Assembly: GCF_001625015.1 (NCBI RefSeq)
Contig: NZ_LVWJ02000014.1
Span: 3,100,001 to 3,164,000, forward strand
Source: Lewinella sp. 4G2
GTDB lineage: Bacteria > Bacteroidota > Bacteroidia > Chitinophagales > Saprospiraceae
Reading direction: 5' to 3'
DNA: 64,000 bases
In this document: in pieces, positions 51,599 through 60,393 of the stretch
Position numbering within the stretch: position 1 is the stretch's first letter
How the letters are laid out: each line of letters begins with the position of its first letter
Translations under genes and position numbers: made by a program
The notes under the pieces: generated by a model
The model's database searches: none
What the model was told of the DNA's origin: nothing
Seen by the model: only the letters and a program-made list of their open reading frames with translations

Positions 51599-51630
51599 TT
51601 TGGGGGTTGTGTAGCTGCGTGGTATGTTTA
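51599..51630 (+). promoter_or_regulatory. Promoter of the beta-glucosidase gene
   Basis: TTTG (51599-51602), 20 bases, TATGTTTA (51623-51630; one mismatch from TAnnTTTG). Same spacing as the act promoter. It lies 28 bases before the ATG at 51659 and within the longer open frame, arguing for the shorter protein. Confidence 0.55.
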
Positions 51631-51658
51631 TGGCTTTAGTCACCATGCAATTTCACTG

Positions 51659-54052
51659 ATGAATCGTCTTCCCTTATTTTTTGCGGCCTCCCTTCTATTG
51701 GTGGTTGCTTGTAATTCTACCAAGGTAACACAAGAGGCTTCGGTGCCCGTTCCTACTTCCCCGGCACCTGCGGCAGCGCCCGCTGCTGTGATGAGTGCTT
51801 CGGTGGGTAACGGTATGCGGGCCTCAGCGCTTGATTCAGAACGGTACCGGGAATTGCAACACGGAGTGCCGACATTCAGCTTTTTGAGTGCGGAGCAAAA
51901 TGCATTCGTCGCCAGTGAAGTAGCCCGTCTTACACTTAAGCAGAAGGCTGGCCAAATGACCCAGGTGGCGATGGACCTGCTATTCAAAGGAGATACCTAC
52001 GTACTGACGACACCCGCAGAGTACGACATGGATAAGGTGCAGAGAATCCTTGGTGATCTGGAAGTAGGTTCGATCCTGAACCACCCCAGTAACAATTGGG
52101 TGGGCCCGGAGCAGTGGTACCAGTACATGCAGCTCATTCAGAATAAGGCGATGGCGACAACCGGCGTGCCGGTCCTATTTGGGCAGGATGCCATTCACGG
52201 CGCCAACTACATCGATGGCGCTACCCTGTACGCACAGCCACTCGGAGTGGCCGCCAGCTTTAATAAATCGCTGACGGAGGAACTTGCCGCCATGACGGCA
52301 TACCAACTGAAGGCCGCCAGCATCCCCTGGAACTTCAGCCCAGCGATGGACGTTGGCCGCAACCCCGCCTGGCCCCGGACCTGGGAAAGCTTCGGCGAAG
52401 ACGTATACCTGAACCTGACGATGGGGGAAGCCATGCTCCGTGGCTACCAGGGTAATGACGTTACCGCTGACGACAAGGTAGTCGCCTGCCTGAAACACTT
52501 CACCGGCTACGGAAGCCCACTTTCGGGCCGCGACCGTAGCCCCGCCTACATTCCGGAACGGCAGTTGCGCGAGTACTACCTGCCGCAGTACGCCAATGCC
52601 ATCGACAAGGGAGCCCTCTCCGTAATGATCAACTCGGGTGAGATCAACGGCGTACCCACCCACGCTAATCGCTGGTTACTGACCGACGTGCTGCGCGGAG
52701 AATTAGGTTTCGAGGGCCTAGCCGTTTCGGACTGGGAGGACGTACGCTTCCTGAACTACCGTTACCGGATCGCCGAAAACCTGAAAGCCGCCGTTAAACT
52801 ATCCGTCGACGCTGGAATGGACATGAGCATGACCGCCGCCTTCACGGACTTCCCCGTACTCCTGAAGGAACTGGTTGAAGAAGGAAGCATCCCCATGGCA
52901 CGCATCGACCGCTCCGTAGCGCGCATCATCGCCCTCAAGGTGAAGGCGGGGCTGTACGAGCAGCACGTTTGGAACCCGGCTGACTTCGAAAAATTTGGAA
53001 GCGAAGACCACGCGGCTTTATCCCTGCAGTCCGCCGAAGAAGCGATTGTTCTGCTCAAGAATGATGGACTGCAACTACCCTTAAAAAATGGCCAAACCAT
53101 CTTCTTAACCGGACCGACGGCAGATAATATGCGCAGCCTCAACGGTGGGTGGACCTACAGCTGGCAGGGAGAAAATGGCGACAAGTTCCTCGGTGATTAC
53201 CACACCATCAAAGAAGCGCTTCAAACCAAATTCGATGGCCGGGTACAATACGCTGAGGGCGTTAGTTTTAGCCGGGAGCAGAACATCGCCCAAGCCCTGG
53301 AACTCGCGAAAAAAACCGACGTAATCGTCGTCTGTTTGGGAGAAAGTTCCTACACGGAGATTGAGGGCAATATCGATAACCTTGATCTACCCAGTGACCA
53401 GCGGGACTACTACGATCAACTCGTAGCGCTCGGCAAACCGATCGTGCTGGTGATGGCCGCTGGTCGCCCCAGAATTATGACGGATCTAGCAGCCAAAGCC
53501 CAATCCGTACTCTACCTGCCGTATCCCGGCCCGAGGGCGGGTGATGCGCTGGCCAATATCCTGTCGGGAGACACCAACCCTAGCGGCCGCCTCCCGCTGA
53601 CTTATCCACGAGCCGCAAACGCCATCGTGGCCTACGATCACAAAACGGTGGAGATCGTGAAGAATGGCCATAACCCACTGTTCGGATTTGGCCATGGGTT
53701 GAGCTACTCCACCTTCACGTACGGTGACCTCCAACTCTCTAGCCCCGAACTGACCGGAAGCAATTCCGTCACTGTTTCCGTGACGGTGACTAACGAGGGA
53801 GACCGCGCCGGTAAACACTCCGTGCTGCTATTTTCTAAGGATGAATACGCGAGCATCACGCCCAATATGCGGCGCTTGCGCGCTTTCGAAAAGCTTGAGT
53901 TAGCTCCGGGAGCCAGCCAACGTGTGACGTTCACCATCGACGCTGATGACCTAAGCTTCATCGATATTGACCACAACCGCATCACCGAGCCTGGTGAGTT
54001 TACCCTGATGGTAGGAGACAAAAAAGCTACGCTGAATTACGTGGCTAAGTAA
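51659..54052 (+). CDS. bglX: Glycoside hydrolase family 3 beta-glucosidase (BglX-like) lipoprotein
   Basis: A 797-residue lipoprotein (start ATG 51659; lipobox LLVVAC). An Ala/Pro-rich linker leads to the GH3 barrel (about 90-400) with the nucleophile Asp358 in GFEGLAVSDWEDV and substrate-pocket motifs FGQDAIHGANYI and KHFTGYGSPLSGRD. The alpha/beta sandwich (about 430-640) includes GESSYTEIEG, and the C-terminal fibronectin III-like domain (about 690-795) ends the protein. It would release glucose from beta-linked oligosaccharides in the periplasm; the sugar linkage cannot be fixed by sequence. Monocistronic, ended by a bidirectional terminator. Confidence 0.93.
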   Translation: MNRLPLFFAASLLLVVACNSTKVTQEASVPVPTSPAPAAAPAAVMSASVGNGMRASALDSERYRELQHGVPTFSFLSAEQNAFVASEVARLTLKQKAGQMTQVAMDLLFKGDTYVLTTPAEYDMDKVQRILGDLEVGSILNHPSNNWVGPEQWYQYMQLIQNKAMATTGVPVLFGQDAIHGANYIDGATLYAQPLGVAASFNKSLTEELAAMTAYQLKAASIPWNFSPAMDVGRNPAWPRTWESFGEDVYLNLTMGEAMLRGYQGNDVTADDKVVACLKHFTGYGSPLSGRDRSPAYIPERQLREYYLPQYANAIDKGALSVMINSGEINGVPTHANRWLLTDVLRGELGFEGLAVSDWEDVRFLNYRYRIAENLKAAVKLSVDAGMDMSMTAAFTDFPVLLKELVEEGSIPMARIDRSVARIIALKVKAGLYEQHVWNPADFEKFGSEDHAALSLQSAEEAIVLLKNDGLQLPLKNGQTIFLTGPTADNMRSLNGGWTYSWQGENGDKFLGDYHTIKEALQTKFDGRVQYAEGVSFSREQNIAQALELAKKTDVIVVCLGESSYTEIEGNIDNLDLPSDQRDYYDQLVALGKPIVLVMAAGRPRIMTDLAAKAQSVLYLPYPGPRAGDALANILSGDTNPSGRLPLTYPRAANAIVAYDHKTVEIVKNGHNPLFGFGHGLSYSTFTYGDLQLSSPELTGSNSVTVSVTVTNEGDRAGKHSVLLFSKDEYASITPNMRRLRAFEKLELAPGASQRVTFTIDADDLSFIDIDHNRITEPGEFTLMVGDKKATLNYVAK
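51764..51780 (-). repeat. 17-bp interspersed repeat, C-type
   Basis: Exact GCACCTGCGGCAGCGCC on the plus strand inside bglX, read Ala-Pro-Ala-Ala-Ala-Pro in the linker after the lipobox. Confidence 0.85.
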
Positions 54053-54101
54053 ATCTTAATCGACAATAATTAACTCAGTCACTGGAGCTATCTGGTAGGA
54101 A

Positions 54102-54140
54102 AAGTGGCCCGTCGGAATTCTTTCGACGGGCCACTTCTTT
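54102..54140. terminator. Bidirectional terminator between bglX and the amidohydrolase gene
   Basis: AAGTGGCCCGTCG (54102-54114) pairs perfectly with CGACGGGCCACTT (54124-54136), followed by CTTTG. It lies between convergent genes. Confidence 0.88.
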
Positions 54141-54142
54141 GC

Positions 54143-55699
54143 CTAGCGTTGCTTGGCTTCCCGTACCATTCGTTTTACGTCCTCCCGTAGTTTCACTGCA
54201 TCGTAAACGATCCCATCTTTGACGGTATACAGAATGCCCGAAGTGGTGGTCACGCTACCGTCGTCCGCGAGGCGGGTGGCGCCGGTGCCGTAGAGGACCT
54301 TTAAATCCGCAAGGGGGTTCTCACCAACAATGACGATATCCGCCAGTTTGCCGGCTTCGATCGTTCCAATCTCGTCTTCCATCCCGATCGCTTCCGCGCC
54401 GTACAGCGTGGCGGAACGGATCACCTCCAGCGGATGGAATCCGGCTTCCCGTAGCAATTCCAGCTCCCGGATGTACCCAAAGCCGTAGGTCTGGTAGATG
54501 TAACCCGAGTCCGATCCGGCGGTGACGCGGCCGCCGCGGTTTTTGTACTCGTTGATGAAGGTCATCCACAGCCGGTAATTTTCCTTCCAGTCCACCTCCT
54601 GTTCGGTGCCCCAACGGTGCCAGTAGCTACCGTGGGCGGTACGGCTGGGTTGGAAGAACTTCCAAAGACTGGGCATGGTGTACTCATCGTGCCAGTCGGC
54701 GTTGCGGGCTCGCATCACGTCGCGGTTAGCATCGTAAATATTGAAGGTGGGGTTGATGGTGAAGTCCAATTCCAGTAGTTCATCCATTACGGCGTTCCAG
54801 TGGTCGGAGTAGGGTGGGGCGGCCTGCTTCCACAGGCGGCCGGCTTCGCCAAATCGGTCCTGCTCATCCTGGTAGTTATAGTCTACGGGGTAATCTTGGA
54901 TAGTCCGGTCGGTGAAAAGGGCTTCGGGTAGCCCGTACCAGTGTTCCATGGAGGTGAGGCCGGCGCGGGCGGAGTTGAGGACGTTCCAGCGGCCGACGTC
55001 CATTTGGGCGTGATGGCAGGCGGAGCCCAGTCCAAGTTCCTTGTTTGTTTCAAGCGCGGCTTGCATAAAATCCGGGCGCGTCCCGAATAGTTTGATACCA
55101 TCCGAGCCCTTCCGTTGGTTTTCGCGGATCCATTCTTTCACCTGCTCTACGTCGGTGAAGGGATCTTCGCGGCCCATCCCGAAACCGGTGTAGGCGATGA
55201 TTCGCGGCGCTACTATTTCGTTGGCAGCCGAGCGCCGTTTGTGTTTAAGTACCCAGTCAATCCCGTTAAAACTACCGGGTTCGCGGATCGTGGTGATGCC
55301 GTGGCCGAGCCACAATTTGTAGACGTAATCCGCTTCCGCCCCCTGGGCGCGGCCGCCGGTATGGCCGTGCATATCTACGAAACCGGGGAGGGCGTACATA
55401 CCGGTGCAATCAATTTCGCGGCCGCCGTCTTTCAATTTCGGGCGGCGATTGACATTGATGGGAACGCCGGGGTTACCGACGGTCCGGGCCGATACGATCT
55501 TGTTGCCCTCCACCACGATATCTACCGGACCGATGGGTGGTGCGCCGTTGCCGTTGATCAAGGTCAAGCCACGTAGAATGAGTTGTGGGAAGGGGCCTTC
55601 CCCAAAACTTCCGTCCCGATCCGGTGCTTCGGGCATCTGTTGGGCGCTGACGCAGGTGCAGAGGAAAAGAGCAAGAAACAGGACCGGAATAATACGCAT
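54143..55699 (-). CDS. Exported amidohydrolase
   Basis: A 518-residue metal-dependent hydrolase of the amidohydrolase superfamily with a signal peptide (start ATG 55699, MRIIPVLFLALFLCTCVSAQQ; the frame runs on to 55873 without homology). Metal-binding His pair in YALPGFVDMHGHTGG, further His in SACHHAQMDVG and TSMEHWYGLPE, Asp in VTAGSDSGYIYQTYG, and the closing GTIEAGKLADIVIVGENPL. Related secreted enzymes act as imidazolonepropionase- or dipeptidase-like hydrolases; the substrate is open. Confidence 0.88.
   Translation of the reverse strand: MRIIPVLFLALFLCTCVSAQQMPEAPDRDGSFGEGPFPQLILRGLTLINGNGAPPIGPVDIVVEGNKIVSARTVGNPGVPINVNRRPKLKDGGREIDCTGMYALPGFVDMHGHTGGRAQGAEADYVYKLWLGHGITTIREPGSFNGIDWVLKHKRRSAANEIVAPRIIAYTGFGMGREDPFTDVEQVKEWIRENQRKGSDGIKLFGTRPDFMQAALETNKELGLGSACHHAQMDVGRWNVLNSARAGLTSMEHWYGLPEALFTDRTIQDYPVDYNYQDEQDRFGEAGRLWKQAAPPYSDHWNAVMDELLELDFTINPTFNIYDANRDVMRARNADWHDEYTMPSLWKFFQPSRTAHGSYWHRWGTEQEVDWKENYRLWMTFINEYKNRGGRVTAGSDSGYIYQTYGFGYIRELELLREAGFHPLEVIRSATLYGAEAIGMEDEIGTIEAGKLADIVIVGENPLADLKVLYGTGATRLADDGSVTTTSGILYTVKDGIVYDAVKLREDVKRMVREAKQR
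55643..55659 (+). repeat. 17-bp interspersed repeat, A-type
   Basis: Exact GGCGCTGACGCAGGTGC at the signal peptide cleavage region of the amidohydrolase, read on the minus strand Cys-Thr-Cys-Val-Ser-Ala-Gln. Confidence 0.85.
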
Positions 55700-55813
55700 G
55701 GGATCAATTTGAGCCACTAAAGTAAGCCGGAACGAGACATATTGATCCTCATTAAAGTAGGTGTGCCCCCTTGGTATGGGTACTGGACTTACCTTGCGGA
55801 AAATTCGTCTGCC

Positions 55814-57214
55814 GTGCCACCGATCAGCGTTTTCGACATTTTCAAAATTGGCGTGGGGCCGTCCAGCTCCCACACCATAGGCCCGTGGAAGGCGGGGCTG
55901 GATTTCGTACGTACCCTGCCGGACGTTGCCATCGACCGGTTGGACGTCCAGCTATTTGGCTCCCTCAGCAAAACCGGCCGGGGGCACGCTACGGACGTAG
56001 CCGTTATCATGGGACTCCTCGGTCACGACCCGGTGACGGTCGATACAACCCGGATCGCCGACTATGTGCGGGAGTTGGCGGATTGCATGACGCTGGAAGT
56101 CAACGGCAAACCCATCGTTTTTGAGCGGAAACAGAACATCCACTTTACGAACGCGACCCACGACGCTCACCCGAATACGCTGATTTTCAATGTCTACTGC
56201 CAAAGTGAGTTGGTACATTCCGTCCGCTACGCTTCCGTGGGTGGTGGATTTGTGGAGCGGGCAAATGCTGGTCCTCGCCAAAAGCTGCAGAAGTTCCCTT
56301 ACCCAACCGCAAGGGGCATTGATTTGATGCGCCACCACCAGCGAACCGGATGGTCAATTGCCGAGATAGTCCGGGCCAACGAAGAAAGCATTGACACGCC
56401 TGCGAACGTCGATCGCAAGATCCAGGAGATATTCAGTACGATGAAAGAGGCCGTTTACCGGGGATGCACCACCAGTGGAATCCTTCCGGGAGGTTTGAAC
56501 GTCGTCCGCCGCGCCAAAGCAATGAACGACGATCTGCTTGATGGTCGGAAGTTTGCGGATATAGCCCACTGGGAAAAGATGATCCGCAATAGCTACCAGG
56601 ACTTTAATACGGTCAACAAATGGATCAGTTGCTTTGCCCTCGCCGTTAACGAAGAGAATGCGGCAATGGGCCGGATTGTCACCAGCCCTACGAACGGAGC
56701 AGCCGGGGTGGTGCCGGCGGTTTTGCTGTACTACTACTTCTTCTGCACGGATTACGACGAGCCCCGGATCGAAGATTTCCTGCTGACGGCTGGTGAAATT
56801 GGATCGCTTTTCAAAAAAGGGGCAACGATATCCGCCGCCGTGGGAGGTTGCCAGGCAGAAATTGGGGTTTCCTCCAGCATGGCTGCTGCGGGTCTGACGC
56901 AAGCGCTCGGTGGCTCCCCCGCCCAGGTGCTGATGGCAGCAGAAATAGCGATGGAGCATCATTTAGGGCTCACCTGTGACCCCGTCGGTGGCTTGGTCCA
57001 AATCCCCTGTATTGAACGCAATGCGATGGGCGCCATGAAGGCCATTACCGCGGCTAACCTGGCATTGGCTGGTGATCCGAATACCTCCGTCGTCAGTATT
57101 GATACGGTCATCAAAACCATGTGGCAAACGGCGAAGGCCATGAATTCTAAGTTTAAAGAAACAAGTGAGGGTGGCCTCGCATTTAACCTCCCGGTAGCCA
57201 TGCCTGACTGTTGA
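55814..57214 (+). CDS. sdaA: L-serine ammonia-lyase (iron-sulfur dependent, single chain)
   Basis: Converts L-serine to pyruvate and ammonia. The 466 residues contain both the beta domain ([34 protein letters not shown]) and the alpha domain, so the enzyme is of the fused type. Fe-S cysteines are visible: Cys346 (GGCQAEIG), Cys388 (LTCDPVGG) and Cys399 ([12 protein letters not shown]). The start is GTG 55814 ([10 protein letters not shown]). The frame extends to a TTG at 55742, but a TACCTTGCGG promoter-like box lies in that extension. Divergent from the amidohydrolase gene. Confidence 0.93.
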   Translation: MPPISVFDIFKIGVGPSSSHTIGPWKAGLDFVRTLPDVAIDRLDVQLFGSLSKTGRGHATDVAVIMGLLGHDPVTVDTTRIADYVRELADCMTLEVNGKPIVFERKQNIHFTNATHDAHPNTLIFNVYCQSELVHSVRYASVGGGFVERANAGPRQKLQKFPYPTARGIDLMRHHQRTGWSIAEIVRANEESIDTPANVDRKIQEIFSTMKEAVYRGCTTSGILPGGLNVVRRAKAMNDDLLDGRKFADIAHWEKMIRNSYQDFNTVNKWISCFALAVNEENAAMGRIVTSPTNGAAGVVPAVLLYYYFFCTDYDEPRIEDFLLTAGEIGSLFKKGATISAAVGGCQAEIGVSSSMAAAGLTQALGGSPAQVLMAAEIAMEHHLGLTCDPVGGLVQIPCIERNAMGAMKAITAANLALAGDPNTSVVSIDTVIKTMWQTAKAMNSKFKETSEGGLAFNLPVAMPDC

Positions 57215-57262
57215 TCGTCAGACACCACGCGCGACCTACTTCACCACTGATTTTACTTTATT

Positions 57263-57994
57263 ATGCACGTAGATATTCTGGCCATTGGCGTTCACCCCGA
57301 CGACGTGGAACTCTCCGCCAGCGGCACGCTGCTGAAACACATTGAACTTGGCTATTCCGTTGGATTACTGGATCTTACCCGCGGTGAGCTGGGTAGCCGC
57401 GGAAGTGCTGCCATCCGTACACGCGAAGCCAACGAAGCAGCCGTCAAGATGGGGGCCAGCTTCCGCGAGAATTTGGATATGCCGGACGGCTTCATGCAGT
57501 ATAGCCAGGAAAACTTACTTAAGATCATCCAGGTGATTCGTAGGTGTACACCAAGTATTGTACTCACCAATGCCTTGGCGGACCGCCACCCGGACCACGG
57601 GCGCGCGGCTAAACTGACCGCCGATGCTTGCTACTACAGTGGCCTCATCAAAATCGAGACCCTGGACGATGCGGGTAAACCACAGGATAAATTCCGCCCG
57701 GACAACGTCTATCACTACATCCAGGACCGAAATCGTAAACCAGATTTCGTAGTGGACATCACCGGGCACCTGGATAAGAAGATGGAGGTCATTCGCTGCT
57801 ACGAGAGCCAATTCGACGACCACAAGGCCGGGCCCTACGCTGAAGAAGTGAAGACGCCCATTAGCGGTAAAGACTTTTTGGATTTTGTAGAATCCAAAGC
57901 CCTTCACTTCGGCAGAGAGGCAAATTTTCAGCACGCGGAAGGCTTCGAAGTCAGCCGTTACCCGGGGGTGACCAATTTGTTTGACCTGAAGTAG
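57263..57994 (+). CDS. bshB1: Bacillithiol biosynthesis deacetylase BshB1
   Basis: A 243-residue zinc-dependent LmbE-type deacetylase that removes acetate from GlcNAc-malate on the way to bacillithiol. The zinc site HPDDVE (His11, Asp13, Asp14) and the late HPDHGRA are present, with RGELGSRGSAAIRTREANEAA between, which distinguishes BshB1. It implies the cell uses bacillithiol as its low-molecular-weight thiol; bshA and bshC are not in the window. It ends 6 bases from the convergent gene. Confidence 0.92.
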   Translation: MHVDILAIGVHPDDVELSASGTLLKHIELGYSVGLLDLTRGELGSRGSAAIRTREANEAAVKMGASFRENLDMPDGFMQYSQENLLKIIQVIRRCTPSIVLTNALADRHPDHGRAAKLTADACYYSGLIKIETLDDAGKPQDKFRPDNVYHYIQDRNRKPDFVVDITGHLDKKMEVIRCYESQFDDHKAGPYAEEVKTPISGKDFLDFVESKALHFGREANFQHAEGFEVSRYPGVTNLFDLK

Positions 57995-58000
57995 TAGGCG

Positions 58001-59359
58001 TTACTCATCCAAGTCATGCAGGCCCTGCACCAATTCTTCGTACATCTCTCCCCAACCCGCCCAGCCGTGTTCGGGGGCATAGCTACTGTTGTGCCACAGC
58101 AATGTGAACGGTCCTCCGTATTTGGCTACGGCAGCACGTAGTTCCAATATTTGGTCGCGCGCTTCCGCGGGGCCGATATTTTCGTAGTTCTTCAGCGTCA
58201 CGTCCATTGCGGCGAAAGGATGAATGGTGAGCCCAGTTGCTGCTTCCCGTTCCAGGTCGTACCATTTGTAGGGGAGGTTCGTCCCGGCGCGCCAGCCCGG
58301 TTGGTCGGCGTAACCCATGCTGTGGTCGTTAGCGATGCCGGCCAGTAACAGGTTCCGGTAAGTATCCGGGAGGCGAAACCGCAAAAAGTGCTGCCGCCCG
58401 TGGCGGGGGGCGCAACCCGTGATTTGTCCCAACCGTTGAGTCTCTTCGCGCAAAAGCTCGAGGTTGTCAAGCGTGCCGTAACCGGGGTGTATGCCGTGTT
58501 GCGCCACGTCACTCGTCGTCCGTATCGCTTCCACTTGTTCATCGGGAATGGGGTACGGGTTGACGTCCTGCCGTAAATCATTATTTGCCAGTAGCCAGAA
58601 TACGTACGGCAAGGTGCGCTTATTCGGGCGCTGCCGCGGGTGCAAAGCAAGAAGGCGAGTAAGCAGGTTATAGGAATCCTCGGACTCAGATACGCTGAAG
58701 CGAAGTCGGGCCCGGTCCCACTTCCCGGTGACGGAATCACGCACTCCGGATGCAAGGCCTTTCCAACCCCGGTGGTGGTAGGCCCAGAGCAGGTCGATAT
58801 CGTAGGTAGGTTGGAAGTAATTGGGGTGGCTTTTCGGTGGCGGCAGGGTGGGGTAGGCACCTTGCAGTAGTTCAGCTATCCGCCGGCACCAGTACCGAAC
58901 TACCGGGAGGTGCAGGTAATCGTTCGCGGCGGCGTGGCTCTGGGTTGCGGGAAAACGACCGTGGTCATCCGGCTGGAAGGGAGAGTATTCTTCGTAGCGC
59001 CCCAGGCAAAAGAAGATGCAGGCGAGCGCATCGAAAGGTAATTGCGATGTCCCTTCAGGCTGGGCGGGGGAGTTAAAGAATGTTGGATAGCCATCTCGCC
59101 GAAATTCGACGGCTAATTCCACTTCAGAGACACCCTTCCCCTTCAGGATTGGACTTGTGGGAATCGCTGGGCATGCGACGTCTCGTCGCTCTTCCAATCC
59201 ATACCGCAGTTTGAAGGGGGACTCATGGGCTAGCCATTTATCCTGATCCGTAATGAGTTGGAATTGGTATCCGAGGTCACGGCTTACCTCCTTCAGTACG
59301 TACCGAAGCCGCGGGTGGCGGGCGGCAGCGAGCGTGGGGATGATTGTAGGCTGAGGCAT
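58001..59359 (-). CDS. Polysaccharide deacetylase-like protein
   Basis: A 452-residue cytosolic-looking protein (start ATG 59359, MPQPTIIPTLAAARHPRLRYV; a longer frame reaches 59446). The N-terminal 190 residues form a distinct domain (YVLKEVSRDLGYQFQLITD, LPFDALACIFFCLGRYEEY). From about 195, a NodB-like fold appears with the metal-binding Asp pair in PTYDIDLLWAYHHRG and a His motif in HGIHPGYGT; a late TLLWHNSSY is also typical. Members of this group occur near capsule or exopolysaccharide genes, but none are here. Substrate unknown. Confidence 0.78.
   Translation of the reverse strand: MPQPTIIPTLAAARHPRLRYVLKEVSRDLGYQFQLITDQDKWLAHESPFKLRYGLEERRDVACPAIPTSPILKGKGVSEVELAVEFRRDGYPTFFNSPAQPEGTSQLPFDALACIFFCLGRYEEYSPFQPDDHGRFPATQSHAAANDYLHLPVVRYWCRRIAELLQGAYPTLPPPKSHPNYFQPTYDIDLLWAYHHRGWKGLASGVRDSVTGKWDRARLRFSVSESEDSYNLLTRLLALHPRQRPNKRTLPYVFWLLANNDLRQDVNPYPIPDEQVEAIRTTSDVAQHGIHPGYGTLDNLELLREETQRLGQITGCAPRHGRQHFLRFRLPDTYRNLLLAGIANDHSMGYADQPGWRAGTNLPYKWYDLEREAATGLTIHPFAAMDVTLKNYENIGPAEARDQILELRAAVAKYGGPFTLLWHNSSYAPEHGWAGWGEMYEELVQGLHDLDE
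58627..58643 (+). repeat. Near-copy (16/17) of the 17-bp repeat
   Basis: GGCGCTGCCGCGGGTGC, one mismatch from the C-type, inside the deacetylase-like gene (minus strand reads Leu-His-Pro-Arg-Gln-Arg-Pro). Confidence 0.5.
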
Positions 59360-59495
59360 GCAGAAATGTAAGCGGCGTGATATATCGGGTTTGAGGGCAG
59401 CTAATCCAAATGCTTGTCCGCCAGGCTTCACGCCGTTGCGCAACAAATAAACGTAAAATGCTGTCTACACCTTTAATTACGTTTAACTTCCCATC

Positions 59496-60305
59496 ATGAT
59501 ACGTTCTTTTCTGATTCTGTTGTTCAGTTGCCTGGTGATCGGTACGGCTACGGCGCAGCAACGCCTTCCGGGAAACCAAAACATCTACTCCGCCAATACG
59601 CGGGGGATCATATACGACAAGGAGTTGGGTTTCAGCCTAGCGATCCTTAGCCCCCGGAATATTGAGTTCAGCGTACGGAGCGGGAAGATCGTAAGCTTCG
59701 ATAAGATGAAGTATTGGAGCCTTGGTCTAGGCAATATCCGCCACAGCCGGGAGCGGAAAATTAACCCGGAGGACTTCAACCCGCAGACGAACCGGATCAG
59801 CCGGTCCTATACCTACGGTAAAGAGAACCAGTTGTACGCCCTGCGCTTTGCGTTCGGTACGCGTAAATACATCAGCGAAAAAGCCAAGGACAAGGGAGTA
59901 GCGATGGGTTACTCCTATGAATTCGGCCCCAGTTTAGGTTTGTTGAAGCCCTACTACATCGAATATGAGTTGCAGGACGCCGCGTTCACCGTTATCGACA
60001 TCCGCCACGACGGGGAGAATACAGCTCAATTCCTAAATGACCAGGGCCGCATCTTCGGCGCCAGCGAATGGACGAAAGGGCTAGGGGAGATTGGGTTACG
60101 CCCCGGCCTCCACGCCCGCGCCGCCGCCCACTTTGGCTTTGGTGCCTACGATGAAGTCCCCAAATACCTGGAGGCCGGCCTGATGGCGGACTTCTTCCTG
60201 GGGGAAACGGATCTGTTGATCGAAAGTGACCTGACGCCCGGCGTGAAGAACAGCCCCCTGTACCTCAGCCTGTACGTTAAAGTTACGATGGGTAAGCGGT
60301 GGTAA
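59496..60305 (+). CDS. Secreted, probable outer-membrane beta-barrel protein
   Basis: I do not recognise a named family. The 269 residues start with a signal peptide (MIRSFLILLFSCLVIGTATAQ). Below it, alternating hydrophobic/polar strands (ELGFSLAILSPRN, QLYALRFAFGTRKY, GVAMGYSYEFGPSLGL) and a C-terminal strand ending YLSLYVKVTMGKRW with a terminal aromatic residue fit an outer-membrane barrel. Basic tracts (RHSRERK, SEKAKDKG) would be loops. Monocistronic; about 85 bases before a convergent gene. Confidence 0.65.
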   Translation: MIRSFLILLFSCLVIGTATAQQRLPGNQNIYSANTRGIIYDKELGFSLAILSPRNIEFSVRSGKIVSFDKMKYWSLGLGNIRHSRERKINPEDFNPQTNRISRSYTYGKENQLYALRFAFGTRKYISEKAKDKGVAMGYSYEFGPSLGLLKPYYIEYELQDAAFTVIDIRHDGENTAQFLNDQGRIFGASEWTKGLGEIGLRPGLHARAAAHFGFGAYDEVPKYLEAGLMADFFLGETDLLIESDLTPGVKNSPLYLSLYVKVTMGKRW

Positions 60306-60351
60306 GGCAATCCTTGTGCTCGTGGAAGCATCCCTTCCAACCCCTTGCCTG

Positions 60352-60368
60352 GCACCTGCGGCAGCGCC
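60352..60368 (-). repeat. 17-bp interspersed repeat, C-type
   Basis: Exact GCACCTGCGGCAGCGCC on the plus strand between convergent genes, followed by AAACTAACG. Confidence 0.85.
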
Positions 60369-60393
60369 AAACTAACGTCAGGTTGCTTAATAT

